38,751 nt of DNA from Longilinea sp035560795 (GCA_035560795.1 DATMYV010000019.1:1-38751); one strand, 5' to 3'; positions 7,596 to 16,500 are shown, counted from the first letter of the stretch. Notes: a model not told the origin generated them from the letters alone. Translations and numbers: made by a program.

Positions 7596-7778
7596 ATGGC
7601 AGCTATCTATCGCCAATGCCCGGTATGCCGAGCTGGAATGGAAAAGCGGGCCCTCCCAGACAAGTTTAATATCCTCGCTGGTGAAACCCCAGAATGGTTC
7701 ACTTACGAGTGTATGAACTGTGGGACGGTGATGCTTATTCAACCGTTCGTCATGATTAAAGCCGTAGCAAGAGGCTAA
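7596..7778 (+). CDS. Small zinc-ribbon protein
   Basis: A 60-residue protein with two cysteine pairs, CPVC near the N-terminus and CMNC about 35 residues later, forming a predicted treble or ribbon zinc site. The ATG at 7596 is chosen because the preceding AAGGAGGTGATC is a full complement of the 16S 3' end; the GTG at 7587 lies inside that site. Such small zinc ribbons are frequent in mobile elements, but no specific function can be given. It lies between two hairpins, upstream of the primase gene. Confidence 0.6.
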   Translation: MAAIYRQCPVCRAGMEKRALPDKFNILAGETPEWFTYECMNCGTVMLIQPFVMIKAVARG

Positions 7779-7784
7779 GTCAAG

Positions 7785-7810
7785 CTGTCAGCCTCCTTCG
7801 GCTGGCAGCC
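7785..7810 (+). other. Intergenic stem-loop before the primase gene
   Basis: GCTGTCAGCC and GGCTGGCAGC form a 10-bp stem with one wobble and a 6-base loop, directly before the purine-rich ribosome site of the primase gene. It is the third such hairpin in consecutive gaps of this operon. Confidence 0.45.
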
Positions 7811-7822
7811 AAGGAGAGAAAG

Positions 7823-8695
7823 ATGGATCAGGAAAAATGGAGATTAATCAAAGACCTTACGTCGCGTTTTATAAACCGAAATGACCTTTACGCCAAACAG
7901 CTTCCCGATGGACGATATTTCTTGGTTACGCAAAGGTTGACACCGATTCAGATGCTAGCCCATTTGAAAGGACAGATCACCATGGGCACTTATGTACTGA
8001 ATCAGGAAAGTTATGCCCAGTTTATGGTCTTGGATGCCGATGACACCATTGATGGAATCACCCAGGTCCAACAAAAACTTGAGAAATTGGATATTCCGAC
8101 CTATTTGGAAGCTTCGCGTCGAGGCGGTCATTTGTGGTTTTTCTTTGACCACAAAATACCTGGATTTCAAGCTCGAGGATTTGGACTAGCCATCTGTCAT
8201 AGATTTGGTCTTGATCTGGAAGTATTTCCGAAACAGAACCATTTGGTCACTGGTCCTGGCTCGCTAATCCGAGTCCCATTTGGTTTCCACAGAAAATCAA
8301 ATGTCAGGTACGAGTTTATCGGCTTGGGGACTCTGCGCCAACAAGTGGAAGCTTTATGTCATCCGCTAACTGTGGCCTTGGACAAAGTGAATAAATATCA
8401 ATATCAAGAACCGACTAAAGAATACCTGATTTCCAGATTAGCCAAAGATATTCCAATTGCCGAGTTTATCGGTCAGTATGTGACTTTAAAACCGGTAGCT
8501 TCCGGTTTTGTTGGTTTGTGTCCATTTCACCAAGATAAGGTTCCAAGCTTTGGAATCAATACCTCCGGAAACTTCTGGCATTGCTTCGCCGGTTGTGGAG
8601 GTGGAGATGTGGTGAATTTTTGGATGCGTTGGAGAGGGATTTCTTACCGCCAAGCGAATGTCGAATTGGAAGAGTATCTAAAATCGCGGAGATAA
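7823..8695 (+). CDS. AEP-type primase fused to a CHC2 zinc finger
   Basis: Predicted to make primers for replication of the element. Residues 60-160 follow archaeo-eukaryotic primase motifs like those of the TOTE-type family: VLDADD with D71 and D73, EASRRGGHLWFFF with H103, LEVFPKQ with E133, then GSLIRVPFGFH. Residues 205-290 are a DnaG-type CHC2 zinc-binding domain: IAEFIGQYVTLK, LCPFHQDKVPSFGI with C233 and H236, and HCFAGCGGGD with C254 and C258. There is no TOPRIM domain, so catalysis must come from the AEP part. A bacterial-primase DNA-reading finger on an archaeal-type catalytic core is an uncommon combination in a 290-residue protein. The start follows AAGGAGAG. Confidence 0.78.
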   Translation: MDQEKWRLIKDLTSRFINRNDLYAKQLPDGRYFLVTQRLTPIQMLAHLKGQITMGTYVLNQESYAQFMVLDADDTIDGITQVQQKLEKLDIPTYLEASRRGGHLWFFFDHKIPGFQARGFGLAICHRFGLDLEVFPKQNHLVTGPGSLIRVPFGFHRKSNVRYEFIGLGTLRQQVEALCHPLTVALDKVNKYQYQEPTKEYLISRLAKDIPIAEFIGQYVTLKPVASGFVGLCPFHQDKVPSFGINTSGNFWHCFAGCGGGDVVNFWMRWRGISYRQANVELEEYLKSRR

Positions 8696-8696
8696 A

Positions 8697-9014
8697 ATGA
8701 ACCACCGCCAACGTGCAGGACCAATTGAAAACACACAAAAAGAATTCCTTCTCCGCCTAAACGAATTGCATATCAGCAGCGGTTTATCGTTGCGTGAAGT
8801 CGCTTTAGTCTGCGATATTGACCCAACTTACGTTCACTATATCCTCAAGGGTGTCCGCCATCCCCGTCGGGACGTGCTGATTGCCCTTGGATTTGCCTAT
8901 AACCTCGATCTTTTTGAAATGGATGAAATCTTGATTCTGGCAGGCTTGCCCCCGTTGGGACGCTCTTCACGTCGCGACTTCCAACAAACAAACTCAGCCG
9001 TAGAAATGACCTAA
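8697..9014 (+). CDS. XRE-family HTH regulator
   Basis: A 105-residue protein with a Cro/CI-type HTH at about 25-75: LSLREVALVCDIDPTYVHYI followed by LKGVRHPRRDVLIALGFAYN. The tail is short and charged. Its ATG lies one base after the primase stop, using GCGGAG as ribosome site, so the two are probably co-translated. It is the last rightward gene and converges on the integrase. It may repress the element's operon or control integration and excision, as is typical for such regulators on integrative elements. Confidence 0.75.
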   Translation: MNHRQRAGPIENTQKEFLLRLNELHISSGLSLREVALVCDIDPTYVHYILKGVRHPRRDVLIALGFAYNLDLFEMDEILILAGLPPLGRSSRRDFQQTNSAVEMT

Positions 9015-9062
9015 CTCTTGTGGCATAAAAGCTCTCTCAGTCCATTTTGTTATTATTGGAAA

Positions 9063-10088
9063 TCATCGGTTTTTTGTTATTTTTGGTCGACCTCGTCTTG
9101 TGGCAAGGAAATTTAGGTTATCCATCGGACTGAACCGGCGGTGCTTTTCTTTTACATCACCCGAAGCCAAATTGACATACTTTCGCGTCATATCCAGGGA
9201 AGTGTGGCCAAGAATTTTTTGTAAGCTGAAAACATCCCCTCCATTAATTAGATACCTGACTGAGAACGTATGTCTGCAAACATGTGGGTGAAACTTGTCC
9301 ACCCCAGATGTTTTTTTGACACGCTGAAATATTTTCTCTACCGCATCATGGGTCAGGGCAAAACCATCCGCATTTAAAAACAGTCGGTCCTCATCGTGAG
9401 GATTTACTGCATCTGGTCGTTCCTTGGAGATGTAGTCAATCAAAGCCTTTTTTGCTTGAGTACCGATGGGAACTTTTCGGTCTTTACTGCCCTTGCCAAA
9501 AATCATCATTTCCCCAATGGCAAAATCAACCTTGGATATCCTCAGATTTACCAATTCATCCAATCGAATCCCGGTATCCAGAAACAACATAACAATCGAG
9601 AAATTCCGTAACCGTTCACCAATAGAATCGAGACTGGCAGTAAGGACTAATTCGATTTCATCCTCAGTAAGAGGTTCGGGCAATGTTTTGGGTAATGCCG
9701 GTAGTTTCAGCCTACGCATAACGTTTTCGTCCAAATACCCTTCCTCAAATGCCCAGGTGCAAAAAGACCGAATTGCTCTGCCCATACCGTGAATGTATTG
9801 GACTTTGAGCTTGCCATTTTCTGTTTTCCGCATCGGATGGTCAAGATATCGTTTATCCCGATCTAGTAAGAAATGAAGGTAATCACGCCCAATATCAATA
9901 TCCAACTTTTGGAGTTTAAAACCGCCTCCAAAAATCCGTTGAATGTAATCGGAGAAATATCCCAATCGAGTTTTCAACCAATCGATATAGCGTGGGCTTT
10001 TTCCTTCGGTTACCAACGTGGCCAGATACAAATCGATGGACCGATCCAAGGTAATCATCATTAAATCCTTTGTTCGACTTTTGCTCAT
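9063..10088 (-). CDS. Tyrosine recombinase / integrase
   Basis: A 341-residue integrase that should integrate and excise the element at tRNA-Lys. An N-terminal SAM-like core-binding domain (about 14-125) is followed by the catalytic domain with all expected residues: R175 in DTGIRLDELV, K199 in GKGSKDRK, H269 and R272 in HVCRH, H295 in LGHTSL, and Y304 as nucleophile in TRKYVN. The size is XerC/D-like with a slightly longer N-terminus. AGGAG precedes the ATG. It is transcribed away from the tRNA, with three phased repeats between its start and the tRNA 3' end. It converges with the XRE gene. Confidence 0.93.
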   Translation of the reverse strand: MSKSRTKDLMMITLDRSIDLYLATLVTEGKSPRYIDWLKTRLGYFSDYIQRIFGGGFKLQKLDIDIGRDYLHFLLDRDKRYLDHPMRKTENGKLKVQYIHGMGRAIRSFCTWAFEEGYLDENVMRRLKLPALPKTLPEPLTEDEIELVLTASLDSIGERLRNFSIVMLFLDTGIRLDELVNLRISKVDFAIGEMMIFGKGSKDRKVPIGTQAKKALIDYISKERPDAVNPHDEDRLFLNADGFALTHDAVEKIFQRVKKTSGVDKFHPHVCRHTFSVRYLINGGDVFSLQKILGHTSLDMTRKYVNLASGDVKEKHRRFSPMDNLNFLATRRGRPKITKNR

Positions 10089-10113
10089 GTTAGCTCTCCT
10101 TTTTTTGTAATTG

Positions 10114-10139
10114 GTTGACAGGTGTTGACTCTTGTTGAC
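10114..10139. repeat. Three GTTGAC repeats at exact 10-bp spacing, candidate recombinase arm sites
   Basis: GTTGAC occurs at 10114-10119, 10124-10129 and 10134-10139, so all three copies face the same side of the helix. They lie between the integrase start and the tRNA-Lys 3' end, where arm-type integrase or excisionase sites are expected. They also overlap the likely integrase promoter region, so autoregulation is possible. Confidence 0.6.
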
Positions 10140-10234
10140 TCTGAGGCAAATCCGTTAAGACGAATACATTGGAATTCCTGATTTACTTGGCTGCTCTTTG
10201 AATCAGCGATAAAAGGCTAAAGTGGGGATTAAAC

Positions 10235-10265
10235 GCAAAAACCCGCCGATTTGGCAGGTTTTTTG
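10235..10265 (-). terminator. Intrinsic terminator downstream of tRNA-Lys
   Basis: Read on the minus strand, ACCTGCC and GGCGGGT form a stem with a small loop, followed by a run of T. It lies about 50 bases beyond the tRNA 3' end, on the element side. The hairpin is flanked by A and T runs on both sides and could act in either direction. Confidence 0.6.
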
Positions 10266-10316
10266 GGGGGAAAGCGTCAATTATTGGGGTTTATTTCCCA
10301 ATTTTCGGTGTTCTAG

Positions 10317-10388
10317 TGAGCGTGAAGGGGCTCGAACCCTTAACCAATGGCTTAAAAGGCCACTGCTCTACCATTGAGCTACACGCCC
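10317..10388 (-). tRNA. tRNA-Lys (anticodon TTT)
   Basis: On the minus strand a full cloverleaf can be drawn: acceptor GGGCGTG with CACGCTC (one G-T), D stem GCTC/GAGC, anticodon stem GTGGC/GCCAT around loop CTTTTAA (anticodon TTT), and T arm AAGGG-TTCGAGC-CCCTT. The discriminator is A, CCA is not encoded, and the length is 72 nt. The 3' end faces the mobile element and is its likely attachment site; the gene remains intact. Confidence 0.95.
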
Positions 10389-10398
10389 AGCGGGGATG

Positions 10399-10427
10399 AT
10401 TTTATCACGCACCGCAACCGGCGTCAA
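10399..10427 (-). promoter_or_regulatory. Sigma-70-type promoter of tRNA-Lys
   Basis: On the minus strand TTGACG (10422-10427) and TAAAAT (10399-10404) are separated by exactly 17 bp, placing the start a few bases before the tRNA. The tRNA-Gly and tRNA-Cys genes have promoters of the same design. Confidence 0.8.
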
Positions 10428-10478
10428 TTATTCGCCCGGAATTCGCGGTAAAATCAATCAACCCCCAAGGAGAAACGC

Positions 10479-11198
10479 ATGACCGAGCTGCTCTATCAGA
10501 CCGACAGTTATCTGAAGGAATTCCAGGCATCCGTGATCGCAGTTGATGAGGCGAACCATGCCCTGTTGCTCGACCACACCGCTTTCTACCCCGGCGGCGG
10601 CGGACAGCCGGCGGATTCCGGCCTGCTGGAGTGGCAAACCGCCCAACTGCCGGTGGAACGAGCCCGCAAGGCTGCCGAAGGCATCTGGCACGTGCTGGCA
10701 GCCGGAGCCGTCCTGCCCCCTCCTGGCGCGGTGGTCACCGGAAAAATCGACTGGCCGCACCGCTACGCCCTGATGCGCACACATACCGCCATGCACATCC
10801 TGTGCGGCGTGGTCTTCCGCGACTTCGGCGCGCTGGTGACCGGCGGCGACATGGAGCCGCTGCACGGCCGGATGGATTTCGAATTCGAATCGCTGACCAA
10901 AGACCTGGTCAGTGTGATCGAAGCTGCGGTCAACCGCGAAGTCGAAGCCGCCCGTTCGGTCAGGGTCGCCATCCTGCCGCGGGCCGAGGCTTTGCAGATT
11001 CCTGACCTGATTCGCACTAAAATCAACCTGCTGCCGCCCGAAATCAGCCACATCCGCACGATTGAATTGGCCGGGTTGGACCTGCAGGCCGACGGCGGCA
11101 CGCATGTTCACAATACTTCTGAAGTAGGGCGCATGCGCGTTGTCGACTACAAAAGCAAGGGGCGCATCAACAAACGCATCTATGTCGAGCTGGACTAA
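10479..11198 (+). CDS. alaX: Alanyl-tRNA editing protein, AlaX type
   Basis: A free-standing relative of the AlaRS editing domain that hydrolyses mischarged aminoacyl-tRNAs such as Ser- or Gly-tRNA(Ala). The 239-residue protein has AFYPGGGGQPADSG near residue 36, the zinc motif HTAMH (H102, H106), and DGGTHVHNTSEVG at 205-217. The Cys usually found in CGGTH is Asp (D205), so the zinc site is three canonical ligands plus a possible Asp. AAGGAG lies upstream of the ATG. It is the first core gene after the tRNA-Lys/element junction and is divergent from the tRNA. The downstream lipoprotein gene begins inside its 3' end. Confidence 0.88.
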   Translation: MTELLYQTDSYLKEFQASVIAVDEANHALLLDHTAFYPGGGGQPADSGLLEWQTAQLPVERARKAAEGIWHVLAAGAVLPPPGAVVTGKIDWPHRYALMRTHTAMHILCGVVFRDFGALVTGGDMEPLHGRMDFEFESLTKDLVSVIEAAVNREVEAARSVRVAILPRAEALQIPDLIRTKINLLPPEISHIRTIELAGLDLQADGGTHVHNTSEVGRMRVVDYKSKGRINKRIYVELD

Positions 11199-12462
11199 CA
11201 CCCTCTGCCGGGTTCTTCCCGGCTTGCTCCTGTTGACCCTGCTGCTCGCCGGCTGCCAGGCCGCCCAGAGCGGTTTCGCGACGCCTGTTCCGGAGGTGTT
11301 GGTCGTGACCAACGGCGCGTTATGGCAAAATGGCCAGTTGATCCCTGACGGCGTGCTGGTCATGCGTGAAGGGCGGATCGAAGCCGCCGGAACGGCAGCG
11401 GAAATTGCCATACCAACCGGAGCGGTGCAGATCGACGCCGGCGGCGGAACGATCCTGCCGGGCTTGATCGACGATCATGTGCATAATGCCGCCGAGCCGG
11501 AAATACGGCGCAAATTCCTCGAGGCTGGCGTGACCACCCTGTGCGATACCGGCGCCAGCGCCATTCAACTGCGTTTGTACCAGGCGGAAAAACCCGCCGC
11601 CGAATTGATCGCGCGTGTCTATTACGCCGGACCCTTCATCAGCGCGCCGGGTGGCTATCCGGCCGATACCGATGCCAGCGCCCGTTTGGAGGTCGCCACG
11701 CCTGATGAAGCCCGCCAGGCGGTACAGAAGCTGGCCGGAGAAGGGGTTTCCTACATCAAAGTGGCCCTGGATGATGGCCGGGGCGAAGAACCACTGCCGG
11801 TGCTTTCCAATGAAGTTTTACAGGCCGTCGTTGCCGAAGCCCACAGTTTGGGGCTGACCGTGCGCGCGCACGTGTTGGATGCAAAATATCTCGACCTGGC
11901 ACTGGATGCCGGCGTGGATGCCATTGAACATATCCCGGCGCCAAATTTCTCGCGCCAGGTGTTTGAACTATGGATGCGAAGCGATCGCGCCCTGACCCTG
12001 CCTAAGGCCTATCTTGCTCAGCTCCAGCGGCTGGCCAGTTCGGGTCTGCCGCTCACGCCGACCCTGGAAGTGCTGGAACGCCGCACCTGCAATACCACGG
12101 CCCAAAGCCAGGCCGAACGGGACGCCTGCGTGCGGGTTTACGTTGAGTCAGTCCGCCAGTTCCACCAGATGGGCGGGGTGATTGCGTTTGGCAATGATTT
12201 TGGCAGCGCGGGGATGTCCGCCGGGCTAAAATGGCGGGAAATTGAATTGCTGCAGCAGGCTGGCCTGAGCAACGCTGAGATCATCACCGCAGCTACCGCA
12301 ACCGCTGCGCGCGTTTGCGGTCACGGCGATGAAATCGGTGCTCTGACACCCGGCTACAGCGCAGATGTGCTCGTTGTGGATGGCAATCCGCTCACGGATT
12401 TGACTGCCTTGCAGCGTGTGAAAACGGTAATCCTGGCCGGACAGGTGGTAGGGAAAGATTAG
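11182..12462 (+). CDS. Amidohydrolase-family lipoprotein
   Basis: A 426-residue predicted outer-face lipoprotein of the imidazolonepropionase/prolidase-like amidohydrolase superfamily. The ATG at 11182 gives a clean lipoprotein signal: charged start, LLLLTLLLAGC lipobox with C25. Metal-site elements follow in order: DDHVHN (H-x-H), YIKVALDD (candidate bridging Lys), RAHVLD, IEHIPAP, and FGNDFGSAG (catalytic Asp). PGYSADVLVVDGNPL closes the composite beta domain, as in dihydroorotase/imidazolonepropionase-like enzymes. The substrate cannot be told. It overlaps the alaX 3' end by 17 bases, which suggests coupled translation with no obvious functional link. Confidence 0.85.
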   Translation: MSSWTNTLCRVLPGLLLLTLLLAGCQAAQSGFATPVPEVLVVTNGALWQNGQLIPDGVLVMREGRIEAAGTAAEIAIPTGAVQIDAGGGTILPGLIDDHVHNAAEPEIRRKFLEAGVTTLCDTGASAIQLRLYQAEKPAAELIARVYYAGPFISAPGGYPADTDASARLEVATPDEARQAVQKLAGEGVSYIKVALDDGRGEEPLPVLSNEVLQAVVAEAHSLGLTVRAHVLDAKYLDLALDAGVDAIEHIPAPNFSRQVFELWMRSDRALTLPKAYLAQLQRLASSGLPLTPTLEVLERRTCNTTAQSQAERDACVRVYVESVRQFHQMGGVIAFGNDFGSAGMSAGLKWREIELLQQAGLSNAEIITAATATAARVCGHGDEIGALTPGYSADVLVVDGNPLTDLTALQRVKTVILAGQVVGKD

Positions 12463-12597
12463 CCACAGAGACCACAGAGAGTGAAGATTATTTAGGAGAA
12501 GAGGATTTACCTGCTTTTCTCTCCTCTTCTCCCAATTAATCTCTTCTCAGTGAACTCTGTGCCGCCTGCACCCGAAGAGTGCTGTGGTTACCTTCTT
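12463..12597. repeat. Degenerate CACAGAG-type palindromic intergenic element
   Basis: Between convergent genes, the left edge reads CCACAGAGACCACAGAGAG and the right edge has CTCTGTG and GCTGTGG, so the arms are roughly inverted. Inside is a perfect 11-bp inverted repeat, GGAGAAGAGGA (12495-12505) with TCCTCTTCTCC (12522-12532). Similar CACAGAG/CTCTGTG palindromes are scattered in many environmental bacterial genomes. This copy looks decayed. It may serve as a bidirectional hairpin at the junction. Confidence 0.5.
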
Positions 12598-13527
12598 TTA
12601 TTCTTCCTCTGATGCCGGCGCTCCGAAGTCGCCGTAGGCCACCATCAAAGCAAACTGGCTGATGGCATCATAGGCATCTTCAAGTTCGCCCTTCACCGTC
12701 AGGTTGGTGGGCAATTCAGGCTCGCCCAGGCGCTGCAACTGCGGCACGTGAATGGCTGGCGCTTTAACCTGGACCGAAAAGGATTGCAGGCCTGATCCCA
12801 TTTCCCAGAAATGTTCCAGGTCCGCTTCCAAGGCAGGCACGTAATCCACCCGCGATTCAGCCATCAACTCGGGTTCCATGTCGGAAGATCCGGACCGCCG
12901 TTGGCGTAAAGCATTAAGAATGGTCTCCTGCGTGCGACCGCGCAGGCGGAACAGCAGGAAGGGATCCTCATCGAAGCGTTCGCCGAGAATGTAATGGGTG
13001 GCAGCCACATGCTTGCATGGGTTGGCCCAATCCGGGCAGTTGCACTCGGTCATCAAATCGCCGGCAATGTTGGGGAACAGGCTGACGCCGGCTGCCGCGA
13101 AAGCATCCTCAATGTTGGCGGGCATTTCGCCGGCCAGCAGTTGCGCGGCAAATATGGCGCGGTCAGCCAGCACGTCCAGCACTTTCTTCCACTGCTCGTT
13201 ATTCAGTGGGCGCATGCGGATGGTCACCAGGTACGGTTTGGCGCGCGAACCCTGCACGCGGGCGGCCACGCCATTCTTAATTTCATCCACCGACAAGACC
13301 TGCCCCTCACGGGCATAATAACGGCCACGTTCCAGGCGTGCCACGGGAACCAGGCGTTCCATGGCTTCGATCCAGCGCCGCGCCCACCAGTTTTTAGCGA
13401 AGGCGCCGCGTTCGCTGCGCGCCTTGAGGCCGCCGCGCGCCTTGCGCGGATTCATGCCCCAGCTGTTACCGTTGCCGTTTCCATTGCCGCCGTTTCCGCC
13501 GTTGCCGTGAGGAGAATTCTTGCCCAT
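12598..13527 (-). CDS. SWIM zinc-finger protein, partner of SNF2 helicase
   Basis: A 309-residue protein with a SWIM zinc finger, C162-x-C164-x6-C171-x-H173, within ECNCPDWANPCKHVAATHYI. SWIM domains bind DNA or protein. The N-terminal 22 residues are a low-complexity Gly/Asn run, and WWARRWIEAMERL follows. It starts 8 bases after the SNF2 helicase stop, on the same strand. The pairing of a SWIM protein with an SNF2 ATPase recurs in bacteria (compare ywqB/ywqA of Bacillus subtilis), so the two probably act together on DNA. The cellular role of the pair is not well defined. Confidence 0.85.
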   Translation of the reverse strand: MGKNSPHGNGGNGGNGNGNGNSWGMNPRKARGGLKARSERGAFAKNWWARRWIEAMERLVPVARLERGRYYAREGQVLSVDEIKNGVAARVQGSRAKPYLVTIRMRPLNNEQWKKVLDVLADRAIFAAQLLAGEMPANIEDAFAAAGVSLFPNIAGDLMTECNCPDWANPCKHVAATHYILGERFDEDPFLLFRLRGRTQETILNALRQRRSGSSDMEPELMAESRVDYVPALEADLEHFWEMGSGLQSFSVQVKAPAIHVPQLQRLGEPELPTNLTVKGELEDAYDAISQFALMVAYGDFGAPASEEE

Positions 13528-13535
13528 ACCAGCTC

Positions 13536-16500
13536 CTAGCGCCGCAGCGCTACCAGTTCCTTCAACTCATCGGTCGAAAGTTCGGTCAGCCACTGCTCGC
13601 CGCCGCCGATGATGGCATCCGCCAACCCTTTTTTCGACTCAATCATTTCGTCGATGCGCTCTTCCAGCGTCCCCGTGGTGATAAATTTGTGCACCTGGAC
13701 ATTATGAACCTGTCCGATCCGGTACGTCCGGTCGGTAGCCTGGTCCTCAACAGCAGGGTTCCACCAGCGGTCAAAATGGAAGACATGCGTGGCGCGTGTC
13801 AGGTTGAGGCCGGTTCCGCCCGCTTTGAGTGAAAGGATGAAAACCTTGGGCGCAATTTCATCTTCCTGAAATCGCCGGACCATCTGGTCGCGTACTTTGG
13901 GCGGCGTACCGCCGTGCAGGAAGAGCACCGGGCTGCCGATCATTTGCGGCAACACTTCAGCCAGCAGCTTGCCCATCTCGGCGAACTGGGTAAAGATCAA
14001 GGCATGGTCACCGGCAGCAATAATTTCTTCCAATAATTCACCCAGGCGGACCAGTTTGCCGCTGCGGCGTACGATCTCGCGTCCATCCCCGCTTTGGATC
14101 GGGATGGTTGTGTGGTCAAGCGGAAATTCACCTTCTTCAGCCGAACCAATTTCAGGTAGGACAACCCTCGGCGGTGAAATTTGATGAAGATATTGTGCTG
14201 GATGGTTGCACACCTGCTTCAATTGCATCAACATGGTCAACACCTGCCCGCGCCGCTCGATGCCATCGCTTTCAGCGACTTTCTTCAGGGTGTCCTTGAC
14301 CACGGCTTCATACAGGGTAGCCTGCTCTTCCGTCAGCCCGCAGTAATCCTTCATTTCAATCTTTTCCGGCAGGTCCTGAATTACGCGCGGATCGCTCTTC
14401 AAGCGGCGCAAAATAAACGGGCTCACCAGGTGGCGCAAGCGTTCGGTGGCGTCGGGATCGCCAAAACGTTCAATGGGTACGGAAAATTCTCGCCTGAAGG
14501 CTTCCTGCCCGCCCAAAAAGCCGGGATTTAAGAATTGCATGATCGACCAGAGCTCGGACAGCCGGTTTTCCACCGGCGTGCCAGTCAAGGCAAAACGGAA
14601 GGTCGCATCCAGCTTGCGGGCAGCTTGAGTTTGTTTGGCCGCAGGATTCTTAATGTTCTGGGCTTCATCCAGGATGGCGCCGTACCAGTGCAGCGACTGA
14701 ATTAATTCTGCGTCCATACGCAGCAGCGCATAACTGGTCACCACCAGATCTGCTGCGCCTGCTGCGTTCTTGAATTCGGAATTGCGCAAACGTTCCGGAC
14801 CCTGATGGACCAGCACCTTCAGTCCAGGTGTAAAGCGTTTGGTCTCGCGCTCCCAATTGGTCACTACCGAAGTCGGGCAGACCAATAACACCGGCCCGGG
14901 CAGCTTGCCCAGTGATTCTTTTTCATAGGCCAGCAGTGAGAGTGCCTGAACGGTTTTGCCCAGACCCATATCGTCCGCCAGTACCGCGCCCAGTCCAAAG
15001 CGGCGGAAAAAGGCCAGCCAGGAGAAGCCGTAGCGCTGATAGGGACGCAATTCGCCCCTCAGGCTGGCCGGTTGGCTGAGTTCGCTGAGCGTTTCCTGAT
15101 CCTGTAACTGGTCGAGCCAGTCATTCACCCAACCCTCGGCGCTGACGTCGTCGACCTCCAGCCCTTCGGCAGAGGATTTGCCCCCCAGGGCGAGTTGAGC
15201 GGCTTCGACCAGGCTCATTTCGCCCGTCTGACGCTGTTTATCCCAGAAGTGAATGGCTGCTTCCACCTGTTCGGTGTCGAGTTGAACCCACTGCCCGCGT
15301 ACCTGGACCAGCGGCATCTTTAAGGCAGCCAGCGCTTCGAACTCTTCACGCGTTAGAGTGGTATCGCCAAGCGATAACTTCCACTCGAAGCGCACCAGCG
15401 TATCCAATCCAAGTTTTCCAGCGGACGTGCGCAGTGATTTGCCCGGTTTCAGGTGCAGGCTGACGCCCAGCCGTGCATCGCGCTGATTCCACCAGGGCGG
15501 TGCCAGCAAACCGAATCCAGCCTGCTCCAACAACGGGGCAGCTTCCCGCAGAAAAGCGTAGGCAGTTTTGGTGTCCAGTTTTAGGCTTACCGGTTGGCGG
15601 GCCTGCAAACTGGAAAGGATGGGTGGGAAAATACGCGCCGTATAGCCCAGACCAGCCAGCAGTTTTTCCTGCGGTTGTTCAAACCGGCGGCCTAATTGCA
15701 CCAAAGCGGAACTGCCCGTGCGCCAGACCTCATCAGCCGGCAAAAGCAGGCTCGGGTCGTCGCGGCTTTGCAGCAGGTAATGCAACTCCCACGCGGGTTC
15801 GTTCGGATCGGCAGGCTGAATTTCCGGCGCTTCCAGGCGGTAGGCAATCCGGTACGTGCGCGTTCCGGCAGCTTCCAGGTTTCGGCGCCAGGCGCGCAAA
15901 GACCTTTCCAGTGCCTCAAGCTGAGCAGGCGAAGCATTGACGCGCGCATCTTCCTGGAATAGTGCGTGCAGCCAGCGTTCCAACAAATCATCGCTGTTGG
16001 GTTGAATCTGGCGTGCTTTGGCGGCACCCCAGGAACGCGCCAGCATATCCGTCATTGTATTCAGGAAACTTTCCAGCAATTCGCGCGGGGCGATGCGCGT
16101 CGTTTCGGACCCCGGGGTTTCCATCAATTCAGCTTCAGCCCGGCAAATCGGCGGCATGGCACCGGCCAATTGAGCCAGGCGCTGCCCATCGCGCGGTCCG
16201 TCCAGCACCGGCTGCCAGCGTGCGTGGTAGATATTGCGGCGCTCATCCACCTCGACCAGCACAGGCAGAAACTTCTGTTCGGCCAGTATTTCCATCACCA
16301 GGTTGGTTACCGTCCGCCAATAACGGGTATCCTGGCCAAGGACGTAGCCGTCCGCTAGATTCTCCACTGGCAGGTTGGCCAGCACACCAAACGCTTTGTT
16401 GAGCGGCAGCCAGAGGCCAGCGACCGTCCAGGCGAGCAGGGTTGGACGCTGTTCAAGATCGAGCTCCCAATCCTGATTCAGCTCAGGCGATGGCAGCGGC

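Larger units (their letters stand above)
1..10316. mobile_element. Integrated plasmid-like element at tRNA-Lys (left end outside window)
   Basis: The stretch is markedly more AT-rich than the sequence to its right. It carries a tyrosine recombinase, ParA partition genes, a replication-type winged-helix protein, a primase, a TraG/HerA-like ATPase and a restriction enzyme. The recombinase is the last gene before the 3' end of tRNA-Lys, the usual arrangement for elements that integrate into a tRNA 3' end. No second copy of the tRNA-Lys 3' end was found to the left, so the other attachment site should lie before position 1. Boundaries are inferred from composition and gene content. No relaxase or VirB4-type ATPase is visible, so it may be mobilisable rather than self-conjugative, or those genes are further left. 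Confidence 0.8.

Noticed and set aside
10458..11411. Long minus-strand frame opposite alaX and the lipoprotein start
   Set aside because: It is a mirror of GC-rich third codon positions. The plus strand has recognisable AlaX motifs and a ribosome site; the minus frame has neither.
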